Positions 47,328-57,114 of a DNA stretch of 64,000 nt are shown piece by piece. The position numbers and the translations under genes are program-made. Source of the DNA: Halisarca cf. caerulea (taxonomy: Eukaryota; Porifera; Demospongiae; Chondrillida; Halisarcidae); contig CAUJGJ010000040.1 of the NCBI GenBank assembly GCA_963170055.1, positions 1,490,301 through 1,554,300 of the forward strand, in the 5' to 3' direction. The stretch's first letter is position 1. Every line of letters begins with the position of its first letter. The notes under the pieces were generated by a model, which worked only from the letters and a program-made list of their open reading frames with translations, did not search any database and was not told where the DNA came from.

Positions 47328-47430
47328 GGACAACACGTACAGTTTGTAAGTGGATACATTGTTGGGAAGAGTTTCGTTGTCTTCGGGACTGGCATCACCC
47401 TAACCCTAACCCTAACCCCATTCTTTCGGG
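47328..47430 (+). pseudogene. Tc1/mariner-type transposase N-terminus, second piece
   Basis: It continues the 33694-33802 frame: RTTRTVCKWIHCWEEFRCLR, then DWHH. The frame runs into (CCCTAA)n, giving PNPNPNP, after which similarity to a transposase is lost. Confidence 0.55.
47397..47425. repeat. Interstitial telomere-like tract
   Basis: About four CCCTAA units, the complement of the common animal telomere repeat TTAGGG. Shorter versions lie near 6205 and 44130. Confidence 0.7.
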
Positions 47431-49818
47431 GCATCCTAATCCTGCTGTCCTTCATGATGAGTCTTTCCTTCGAAAACTGCACAATTGAAGTTAGCAGGTT
47501 AGGATAGACACACGTGACGTTGCATGTGATGCGAACAACTTGCTGATTAGATACGAGTGTATATGAGTATATATTAGTATATACGTGTGATGTTGCGTGG
47601 GATGCAAACGACTTGTTAATTAGATACGAGTGTATATGAGTATATACGAGTACTCGCAAGAAGTTCGAATACAACACACGAAAAGGCAGCTAGAAACTTT
47701 CACCCAGGACTTTAAGTGTGGTATATTACACATTCTCCAAAGTAAATTGTTATTAAATCTGGTACAGTACATCAGGAATCATTGAAAGCAATGTCTAAAA
47801 AAATATGACTAACAACTATGACTAACGTCGAGCACTAAATGACACGTTTTCTTGCACATGTGCAGACTCATCCTATATTTTGTTGCTCCATATTTGGCAC
47901 AAAGATTAAGTACAGGAAATTGTTGAATTGAATTCTCGAGACCATTGCCCGAACCATTTCTCTGTAAGGTCTGTCAGCAGAGGCCGTGGAAGAGGAAATG
48001 TTCCATATTCTTCTAGGCTTAGGGTTTACTTGTTACCAAAGAATTGTCTACCAGCGCATATTTCACAACAACAGCTGCCAAGTGGTGGGAGAGAATGAAA
48101 GCAGGGTGAGGGAGAATAAAAGCAAGAGGGGAAAATGAAAGCAGGGTGGTACCACCCTACTACCCTGCTTTAGCTATAACCCTGTAAAGTACAAACACAC
48201 ACACATGCATGTACACATACACAAAATACATGCACACAAACACACACACAAGTCATTTGTTAATAAGTGGGGTATATTACACAATCACCCAAGTAAATTG
48301 TTACTACACAGGGGCATTATAGTTGCACGAGGACACAAGAAACTAGAGAGATTTTTCTTCAGACATTACAGACATGCATGCATGCATGCAGCCTTTACTA
48401 ATGAAAGTAACTTGTAGTTGTAGTATTATATTACAATAGAGTATTTTGCTTACAATTACAAGAGTTACATAAATATGTTTTGCAAATCAACTTGCCTAAG
48501 TTTATTCATATTGGAGGCATTATATGCTATGAAATTTGGTCAAGTGTCATGACAGATAATTTACTGTTATAACTGAGGGCTGAAATAAATACCCTATGAA
48601 GGGGGGTTACTACTTATGCCAAACATTCTCCTTGACACGCAACACTAAGTACAGTGAAAACTCATTATAACAAATCACAGAAGCATAGGTATTTATACTA
48701 CATACGTAAGTATAGAGAATCTATGGTGTTAGTGCTAAGAAGGTCATGCTTGAATTTCTCCAACTAAAAAAGTGGCTTCTATGCTACAAAATGGCTGTAC
48801 AGAAAGTAGCATTTGCATGAAATTAGAGATGACATGCACATTGGTTTGCAGTGGAAGAACCTCACAGTTAAAATGGACATCCACAACATCAAGCACCAGT
48901 ACAATGTTCATGGAATAGTATAGCATCCAAATGATTTGTTGAGTGAAATTTGGGTACAGGAATTAAATGTGCTGGCTCGGAAAGAATCTCATTGTGACAG
49001 GCAAATAAAATGGATGACGTGGGTTGCAGGGACTTTGCACTGGATATACAGACAGATTTCCGATGTTAGCTCAAGATGATGAAACTGTTTGGAGATAATG
49101 TTAATTTTTCCGTAAGTACATTATGTAGTATAGAGTGTCAATGAATGAACCTGGCTACATTTAACTTCAAGCCCAGTTTCAACACCATCTTATGCACTCA
49201 GATTCATCACAAATTTCATGCAGAGACAATAGCGGTTTTCCAAGCCATTCAAGCTCTATAGCTGGTTGCAATCACCATGCTTGCATACACATATACAAAG
49301 CATATACAAAACTATGTGGAAATAAGCATAGAATAAAATGGCCACTAAAGAATGCAGGAGAATTGAGGACGCACAAATTACTCTTTGTGCAAACAATTTT
49401 GCTTTAAAGGTCTAAAGGAAGTTTTGAAATTGTATGAAAATGCTCTTGCCACAACAGCAGAAGGCCCAACAGTACCATATCTTGTAGCACGGCTAGAGCC
49501 AATATTTATTTTTTTGGGTAATAATGGATATGTGAAAAGTGTCATGTAGTTATTAAAATGTTAAGGGTATAAATGGTCATACTTCACTGACATAGCATGT
49601 TTCAGGAATGGTATAATACCTGTAGGTATAATACTACTACTACTTATCAGCAAACTCCTGTGATGAATATGTATGAGTTGGTCACATTGTCACTTTATGA
49701 ATATAATTAACTTGATGGTCATGTGACAGCACTGTGACAGAGAAAGGGAGTTGAAGGAATACTGGCAAAGTAAGCTTCTTGACAATGCCTCCTGTTTTGT
49801 GACTTGTCCAGAGGTAGG
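47431..49818. other. Intergenic repeat mosaic upstream of the eight-helix gene
   Basis: About 47520-47660 has tandem variants of GATACGAGTGTATATGAGTA. 47880-48251 and 48750-48965 are copies of repeats at 32940-33480. A CA microsatellite is at about 48195-48251. Frames at 47219-47488 and 49192-49407 have no recognisable product beyond the Tc1 fragment. Confidence 0.45.
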
Positions 49819-51222
49819 ATGGCTGAAGGAGGGCTGAGTGATTTTGGTACCTTGTCCTATTCTACTCCCATACTTTGGTATTTTGTTCTCCTCCTGAATG
49901 CCCTATTCACAGCTATTGGTGTTGGTGCTAGGGATCTGCGTGGACCTGAATGCTTCCTAAACAACAACAGAACAATAGGCCAGGTCGAATTGTTGGACCC
50001 TGTTTCATTCTATTGGAGTACTTGTGCTATTTATCCAGCATTTTGTGCCATTGTGTTATTGTTCTTGGTACTGCGATCGAGAAAGAAAGACTCAAGTTTA
50101 TTTCAGACTTTACTGGTGACATTCATTGTAGGCCTTGGTGGTACACTCTACATAGGGGCAGCAAATTTGTACTTCTTATTAGAGCCCGAGCAGCTAGTGG
50201 GTATGGGAGTCGATGCATCCACAATTCGCAGTATTCTTGCCGCCTCTTCAATTCTTTGTACTCTTCTGGTGATTGTAATCAGACAGTGGTTTCAGAACCC
50301 TCACATACGTCAAGGACAGCACTGCACTTGTCAGGAACAGTGCTGCTCATACAAACACGGTAGGGATCAGAAGTGTAGGGGGAGGTGTTGCAATAGGGTA
50401 TGTACATTTTCCAAGTGCTGCAATTCTGAGACAATTGGCACTGAGGCAGTATGCAGGCATGGTAGAAACCATAGTGGATGTGACCAAGATAGCCATATTT
50501 GCCAACATATTGAAATCATCTGTAACTGTTCTGGTAGGTGCTGTTCAGCACACAAACAGAAGTTACCATGGGTTAAGTTCTTACTCCTCTGGTCACCTTG
50601 GGCATTGGTTATTGCAACATTTGACTCCTTGTTTATTTCTGTGACAAATGAAGTGAGTGGGGATGAAAGTGTTCGTACTGGTGCAAACTGCACTGTAGTT
50701 GGCAGATCAAAGGCTGCTGGTGGCTTTTATGGTGCAACATCCCTATTACTATTTCTTGGCCTACTTGTATTTGCCGTTTACCAGATATACAATTTGTACA
50801 AAAAGTGGAAAATTGAAGATGTTCGTATCACATGGGTCAATAGGCATCGCAACTGTATTGCAATCAGCTACATTGTAGTTGTTTCTGTACTTTTTGCATC
50901 GGTGGGTATTATCTTCATGGCCATAGACAACAATTGGCCGTGGATTTGTTTTGCTAGAGACAACGACACAATTTGCTTATGGGTGAAGCTCCGTGTGACT
51001 TTACTCGCGATAATTACTCTTTGCTTTTGTGTGATCTTCTTTGCCGTCATATACCTTTTCATTTGGGAGTGGCACTTAGAACTCTCTTGTGCTATGTGCA
51101 AGATTGGCAAATCCCAAAAGAGACACAATCATGTCAGTGACACAAGTGTATTCATGCCTCTGATATCCAATGAGGACCACAACAATTCAGAGCTTTCTTT
51201 TTCTGACGATGAGGCCGCATAA
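49819..51222 (+). CDS. Orphan eight-helix membrane protein with cysteine-rich loop
   Basis: A 467-residue intronless protein. The frame is open 15 bases further upstream from a TTG, but the first ATG is 49819 (GTAGGATGG). Hydrophobic helices lie near residues 17-36, 63-85, 95-120, 134-155, 253-276, 302-326, 346-368 and 388-413. Between helices 4 and 5 a ~95-residue loop is very Cys/His-rich (CTCQEQCCSYKHGRD, CRGRCCNRVCTFSKCC, CQHIEIICNCSGRCC), suggesting disulfides or metal binding. The tail is hydrophilic and acidic (MPLISNEDHNNSELSFSDDE) and would be cytoplasmic if the N-terminus is too. I do not recognise the family; it is not a standard GPCR. The last 178 coding bases plus the 3' flank are repeated at 51711-52268. 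Confidence 0.7.
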   Translation: MAEGGLSDFGTLSYSTPILWYFVLLLNALFTAIGVGARDLRGPECFLNNNRTIGQVELLDPVSFYWSTCAIYPAFCAIVLLFLVLRSRKKDSSLFQTLLVTFIVGLGGTLYIGAANLYFLLEPEQLVGMGVDASTIRSILAASSILCTLLVIVIRQWFQNPHIRQGQHCTCQEQCCSYKHGRDQKCRGRCCNRVCTFSKCCNSETIGTEAVCRHGRNHSGCDQDSHICQHIEIICNCSGRCCSAHKQKLPWVKFLLLWSPWALVIATFDSLFISVTNEVSGDESVRTGANCTVVGRSKAAGGFYGATSLLLFLGLLVFAVYQIYNLYKKWKIEDVRITWVNRHRNCIAISYIVVVSVLFASVGIIFMAIDNNWPWICFARDNDTICLWVKLRVTLLAIITLCFCVIFFAVIYLFIWEWHLELSCAMCKIGKSQKRHNHVSDTSVFMPLISNEDHNNSELSFSDDEAA

Positions 51223-51237
51223 CTACAACAACAATAC

Positions 51238-51303
<66 letters not shown>

Positions 51304-52011
51304 ATGTGTATACAGGACAATGAATTCTTCCTTATACAGTATGCATGTATACATGCATGTGTGTGACTGTGTGTACATGTGTTTGTCTGTGTCTGTACAT
51401 TATGTGTATGTATGTGTGTGTGTGTGTGTTGTGTGTTCTCTGATCATGAAGATTGTTTGTGAAGTTTTTATATAATTTATTTAGTTATCTAAACTGTTAG
51501 TGTCAGTAGTACACTTAATGATATTCATATGCTAGTCAATGAATTCAGTTATAAGCGGTAATAATGCTCTATAGAGGAGATTCCTGGTAGTAATTTTAGC
51601 TGCTTTGCCATGGGTACAAGTAACCAAGTGTGGCTATCATAAAGAGGAGGCAGTGTGCATGGGATTGCTCAGCCCCCTAGGTGGAGACAATGGGCGACTA
51701 AACTCTCTCTCGTCATATACCTTTTCATTTGGGAGTGGCACTTAGAACTCTCTTGTGCTGTGCTATGTGCAAGATTGACAAATCCCAAAATAGGTTTCAT
51801 GTCAGTGACACAACTGTATTCATGCCTCTGATATCCAATGAGGACCACAACAATTCAGAGCTTTCTTTTTCTGACGATGAGGCCGCATAACTACAATATT
51901 ACAATGCACACATGTATGTGTGCACATGCCCACATTACAATGAGCTCTTTCTTGTAAAGTATGCATATGTAGATGCATGTATGTGTGTGTGACTGTGTGT
52001 GTACATGCGTT

Positions 52012-52046
<35 letters not shown>

Positions 52047-52268
52047 GTGTTGTGTGTTCTCTGATACCAAGATTGTTCACGAGGTTTTCATATAATTTTA
52101 TTTATTTATATAAACTGTCAGTGTCAATAGTACACTTGATGATACTCATAGGTCTATCAATGAATTGAGTTAGTAGCTGTAAATGGCTCTGTAGAGGAGA
52201 TTCCTGGTAGTACTTTTTAGCTGCTTAGCCATGCGTACAAGTAGCCAACTGTGGCTATCATAAAGAGG
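51045..52268. repeat. Tandem duplication of a gene 3' end and flank
   Basis: 51045-51648 and 51711-52268 align from CGTCATATACCTTTTCATTT to GGCTATCATAAAGAGGA, including the stop codon, the GT microsatellite (51238-51302; second copy about 52005-52035) and GTAGAGGAGATTCCTGGTAG. The second copy is diverged by small indels. Confidence 0.9.
51711..51889 (+). pseudogene. Duplicated 3' fragment of the eight-helix gene
   Basis: It begins VIYLFIWEWHLELSC, then a 5 bp insertion (GTGCT repeated) shifts the frame; a second change near GTTTCATG follows. It still ends with the sequence of the parental C-terminus and TAA. It has no start and no upstream helices. Confidence 0.85.
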
Positions 52269-52339
52269 ATGCACCTGGTTGTGGTCGACGTTAGTCTCGT
52301 ACCATAGACACTCGTACCCACACCGCGTGTATACATCTC
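52269..52339. other. Short intergenic spacer
   Basis: Separates the duplicated 3' fragment from the Helentron-like element; nothing recognisable. Confidence 0.3.
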
Positions 52340-52411
52340 TTTTTGGGCCACCAGAAGGCAGCCCTATATTGTTTTTACTTTCACAGGAAGTGTCCGGAAT
52401 GTCCGGAACGA

Positions 52412-52457
<46 letters not shown>

Positions 52458-52646
52458 AACAACATGGCGGACGCAAAGTCAGTACGTAATCTTTCGGCTA
52501 TATTTCGGTAAAATTCATTCGTTTGCTTCTGATTTTATCAGCAAAGAGTCTTTCCGACCAGAAGAATTCTTCGAAGACAATTTCCAAGCGATTCGAGTTT
52601 CCAGGGCCGTGGGTGGCCCACAAGTTTTTTAAACTCGAATCGCTTG
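52340..52646 (+). mobile_element. Helentron-like element with (TA)n and terminal hairpin
   Basis: It starts TTTTTGGGCCACCAGAAGGC, contains (TA) tract 52419-52454 and CGACCAGAAGAATTCTTCG. It ends with the foldback AAGCGATTCGAG (52586-52597) against CTCGAATCGCTT (52634-52645). It shares its 5' part with the inverted elements at 17054 and 30946, and its hairpin with 2682-2741. Confidence 0.65.
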
Positions 52647-53191
52647 TTTTGCAGAATTGGGAAATTTAACTACATGCGCAAAAATGTCAACTTCTATGGT
52701 ATAATAATATTATACATGAAAAAATATCAGAATAAATTAATTGAATACATGTCCCTTGAATATAATATCAATTTTAGTTGAATGAAACTACAGAATTGCA
52801 AATATTACACTAGGCACGGCATACAGATATATATTTTCATTAAAATCAAATAAAACATCAATTGGCAGAGTGAGAACAATTGACTCCTGACTGAGTGCTC
52901 ATTGAGTGTCTGAACGACTGACACCATACTGGACGGGTTTCTATGAAAAGTACCGTACCATCCACTCAAGTTGTTATCTGTTATCAAACCACAAGTAGCT
53001 GTGCATGCTCATTACCACACACACACACACACACACACAACTTCCTTTCTAATGTCGTAGTATATAAGTAGTTTTACATCACAATTGCTGTTTCGGACTT
53101 ATTGGTCACTCGTCAGTGCAGAGCACTCAATACAATTGAGATCTACAGACAGCAATACATTATTACATTGGACTGAATTTATATGGATATA
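52647..53191. other. Repeat mosaic, inverse of parts of 26575-27965
   Basis: 52870-52975 and 53060-53165 are reverse complements of blocks at 26575-26650 and 27870-27965. A (CA)n tract is at about 53020-53040. No gene. Confidence 0.5.
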
Positions 53192-53545
53192 CAGTACTTA
53201 ATTCCCATAATTAAGTTAACGAAAAAGCTGGATGGATGGCGTCCATCCAAAAAGAAGCCATTAAAAAAACGTACACTGTCCGTGCTTTGCTATTTGCACC
53301 CGCTCCTATTGCATAAGACAATATTGTTGGTTGCTATCTGTCGTTGATCTTCTGCTCGAAATTCCCTCTCGCTGATCGGAAGAATGAGTATAAGGCTTAC
53401 GAAGGCTTCGGGAGCAAGTTATGCAAGTAAAAGAACATTAAGTCCTTTTCAATGGAATGATTGTGCGTGCTGCACCCCTTTCTTTTGGACAATTTCTGTT
53501 TTGGAAGGACGGGGTGCTACGTTAACTTAATTATGAGAAGTACTG
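53192..53545. mobile_element. Mariner-type MITE, 354 bp, TA duplication
   Basis: The left end CAGTACTTAATTCCCATAAT and right end AATTATGAGAAGTACTG are inverted with a 2 bp offset. A perfect 16 bp inner repeat, CATAATTAAGTTAACG, lies at 53206-53221 and, inverted, at 53520-53535. TA flanks at 53190-53191 and 53546-53547. Non-coding. Confidence 0.75.
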
Positions 53546-53989
53546 TAGAAGTCAAACATCATTTAGTACTACAAAATAATAGCTGACCCGACAAACTACA
53601 TGCATTGTAAGAACATGGACCAATTATGTACAGCACTCATAAAATATTCATTGCCAAAAAACGTTTACACAGAGCAAGCCTACAGAGATGACTCATTTAC
53701 CATGACACACAAAACATGTAATTTCCCAAAATAGTAAATTTTAATGAATCCTGATGTAATGAACTACATTCAGTAACAATCAACTTGGATTGTTGTGCAG
53801 TATACCATATTTAGTATATATGACTCTGGACTATTGTGTAATATACCAATTTTAGTAACGATTTACTGGGAGAGGAGGAGGGGTGGGTGGGACTATTGTG
53901 TAATATAGCACAATGACTCGGACATGAAATAGCATATAATAGAGGCAGCAAAAGGTATGTAGGCCAGTCGAAACAAAAGAATCATAACA
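53546..53989. other. Inverse of 26256-26570
   Basis: About 53640-53940 is the reverse complement of the block right of the 25385-26251 element. No gene. Confidence 0.5.
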
Positions 53990-55192
53990 ATGGCAGAGAA
54001 AATGGAAAACGTGTCTGAGACTACCTTAGTGCATCTATGTCTGAACAAGTTGTGGACAAACTATACGGTTTGTATACTCCTCTGTAAAATACCCATACCA
54101 GATACATTGGTGGATAAATAGTATGTACATGTTCAACATGCACAGATGAGGAAATAAATGGAAACAATTTAATGGAACTCCTGGAGGAAAGGAACCATGC
54201 AGATTTGGTACTACTGGTTCCAAAGGTAAAAGACAGGATGGCCCTACAAAAGGCAGTGGAACAGTACACTGAAGTAGTAGTACTACGTACATTACACTAT
54301 ATATAGCACTTGCACCGTTATAAAAAATAAAATTTTGCATGTCAATTATATGATTAACATTGGTACTATTCAGGTAACCCCTAATGAAGACAGTACAATC
54401 ATTTCGGATGGAAAACATACACAGAAAGAAAGAAGTGAAAGTACCATGCAACAAGAGCCAACTACAAGTGGTGTATCTAAGGTATTGGAAATGCACATAC
54501 CGTATTCAATCTATATGTCTGAATTTTCAGTATACCGTCAAAAAGTGCCAAACGCCATGTGCTGTTTGATTCTTGTCCCCAAAAAATCATCCAACTCGCA
54601 TCCATATATCTGAGTGAATATGTTATAGACATATTGCTGCCTATAATAGACATATTGCTGCCTATAATAGGCATAATATCCATATATCTGAATATGTTAG
54701 ACATATTGCTGCCTATACTAGGCTAAAGCCTACACATTTTCTCCTTTTAAACAGGACAGCAGTGAGAAAGTTCTCTCAACCGAGAACACACTGCCAAAAC
54801 CTCTAGACTTGGAAGGAGAGGTAAGTAGCAACCAAAACCACGGACCACAATCATTACTGAAACTCTCCTGTTCTATTTATATAGATTAAACTCACTCCAT
54901 TGATCATTTTGGATGACAATGAGCCTCTGCCCAATCCATTCAAACTACCCATATTTGAAAAACATCTATTGGAAGAGCTGCAAACAAAAAACTGCATGTG
55001 AAAACAATGAGGGAAGTGGCACGGGTAACTGTCAATGCCATTAGGGTAACAATGAGGGAAGTGGCACGGGTAACTGTCAATGCCATTAGGGTATACACAA
55101 CCCACCCTAATCCGGACGAGAGACGAAGGGTGGCACAGGACTTCGTTGCACGATTCCCCATACTTGCAACCCCTGGTGCTAATGGATGGTAA
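53990..55192 (+). pseudogene. SAM-like multi-exon gene, probably broken
   Basis: Exon-like blocks: MAEKMENVSETTLVHLCLNK from 53990; a block near 54143 (acceptor GCACAG) with EEINGNNLMELLEERNHADL and VKDRMALQKAVEQ, resembling the C-terminal half of a SAM domain; 54375-54480 (acceptor TATTCAG, donor AAG|GTATTG); about 54754-54820 (donor GAG|GTAAGT); and from about 54885 (acceptor TTATAG) IKLTPLIILDDNEPLPNPFK. The last frame stops at TGA soon after ELQTK. One extra A in the preceding A-run would join it to MREVARVTVNAIRV, then NPDERRRVAQDFVARFPILA and TPGANGW. A 45 bp segment is perfectly duplicated at about 55005-55094. The C-terminal motif is typical of SAM-containing proteins expanded in cnidarians and fish (from memory). 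Exon limits are tentative. Confidence 0.35.
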
Positions 55193-55925
55193 TGGATGGT
55201 AATGGATGGTGTAGTTCTTTTGCAAGTCCTAAAAATGCAAGAAGCTGCGGAAATTTTGATCTCGTCATATTACATTTTCAATGTTAAGTATCCAAAAACT
55301 CAAGCCTGTACTGACCATTTTAGAGAAACTAGTCACGAAGGAACACATGCATGCATGACTAGGGCACACACTCCCTGTTTTAGGTGTTAGTATTGTATCA
55401 GATTCCTTGTAAACTACAAAACGCCCTTCAATTTCTACGAAGTACACATGTTGTACATATATAAATAGGAAACAGGGCAGCTTAAGTTGAGAATAGTTTA
55501 TACATGTATGGAACTAAACTAATTATTATCATGTTGTGAAAGTAGGAAAATTGCCATTGTCTCACATAATTCAATTTTACAGTTTCATATAACTTACTCA
55601 TTTAGTTACCCTGTCCAGGGTATCAACAACATGCAGATGTAAACACAAATGTGCATTATAAGTAGTCTAGAAGAAAGTTGTTAAAATCACACACTAATGC
55701 TGTGTTTGTTTAGCTTGGATCACATGAAAGGATAGGCCAGTGATGTAACATCAAGAGACATTGATATTATTTATATTTTTAGTAAACACTGATAAATAGA
55801 AATGAGAAATCAATTTAACATTATTGAATATCAGAGAAAATTTAAGTTCTCAAATATCAAACAAATACAGGCTAATTGAAAAAGAAATGAAAAGAGAAGA
55901 ATTTGGCATTTTCATCATCTGCTAT
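55193..55925. other. Intergenic; CGCAGGT-family remnant
   Basis: About 55310-55440 matches, inverted, the interior left part of 25385-26251 (ACTAGGGCACACACTCCCTG, AACTACAAAACGCCC) without a proper terminus. The rest is AT-rich and featureless. Confidence 0.45.
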
Positions 55926-57040
55926 GTTATAGCCAAGGTAGAATCGCAGGCAGACTAAATCAAGGTAGTGTTCATAGATGGGACACATGAAGGCTCCTCA
56001 TCCACATTGAGGGTATGCATGTGAAGTATTGCATTTTATATGAGTGTGTTTTAGATGTAGCACAACATTGCTATAGTATATTAGGGACAGGTGCTATTGT
56101 TGGATATAGTGTCCATTGTTTGTTTCCTGTTGGATCAGTACAGGAATGTATGTACATAATGTCCAATGTGCATATTTGCATAAAATCACCTTAATTAAGT
56201 TAATGCACCATCCTTGAAGTCATATGACCAGAACTATGATGTCATCCTGTATATAAACATTTAGGGAACAGTGACTTTCTGTGACTTCCCTTTCCTACTG
56301 AGTTGATGATGCGATGTTTGTAACTTGACAACAGAGGTGAACACAATTTTCCATCACATGTTTCACTCAAAGTAGTCCCATGCACCTCCATACTATGCTG
56401 TTTTTCAAAATCTACCATGGAAAGTGCCAAACATGCCGAAATGGCAAAAACAACTTGCCAGCAAGGTCAGATAGCAGTAGCTATTTTACTAGTACATTTT
56501 TCACCGTTATAGAATTGCAGGCAGACAATATCAAGGTAGTGTTCATAGATGGGACACATGAAGGCCAACACACATATCGCCATTGAGGGTATGCATGCAT
56601 AGTACAATGAAACCTCTCTAATCTGACTACCACTGGGACCTGAAACTAAAGTCGGATTATCAAGTTGTCAAATTATGCTTTGGTGTTTATGTATTGATAT
56701 GGTGAAAGTGTGTGCTAATGTACTGTGTCGGTTTGAGAGGTTGTCAGTTTAAGGAGTTTTGGATTAGAGAGGTTTCACTGTATTGCATATTGTATGAGTG
56801 GATTTTGATGTAGCACAACATTGCTATAATAATATGAGGGGCAAGTGCTATTGTTAGAAATAGTGTATTTTGTTTGTTTCCTGTTGGATCAGTACGGGGG
56901 AATGTATGTAAATAATGACCAATGTGCATATTAGCATGAAATCACTTAAAAGTTAATGCACCTCTTTGAAGTCACGTGACAGAACTGTGATGTCATCCTG
57001 TATGTAAACATTTACGAAAACGGTGAGTTTGAGTTCTTCC
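55926..57040. repeat. Tandem duplication upstream of the receptor gene
   Basis: About 55926-56290 and 56505-57040 are collinear (GGTAGTGTTCATAGATGGGA, GATGTAGCACAACATTGCTA, TTTGTTTCCTGTTGGATCAG, TGATGTCATCCTGTAT). The second copy carries a MITE at 56605-56780 and directly precedes the receptor start at 57115. The first copy may therefore mark the promoter of a receptor gene since lost. Confidence 0.8.
56605..56780. mobile_element. Pogo-like MITE, 176 bp, TA duplication, with empty-site partner
   Basis: It starts CAATGAAACCTCTCTAATC and ends TTAGAGAGGTTTCACTG; TA is at 56603-56604 and 56781-56782. The first copy of the surrounding duplication has a single TA at the matching place (near 56023), so the insertion came after the duplication. 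Internal AGTCGGATTATCAAG is reminiscent of pogo/Tigger ends. Confidence 0.8.
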
Positions 57041-57114
57041 CTGTTCCTAGTTAGAATAAAGTATTTTTTTGAGGGAAGGGTAGTCAGAAATACAACAGAA
57101 GAGATAATTTCAAG

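Noticed and set aside
49804..49818. Upstream extension of the eight-helix protein
   Set aside because: It begins at TTG; the first ATG in the frame is 49819.
51129..52080. Thr-His and Val-Cys repeat frames
   Set aside because: GT/CA microsatellite translations.
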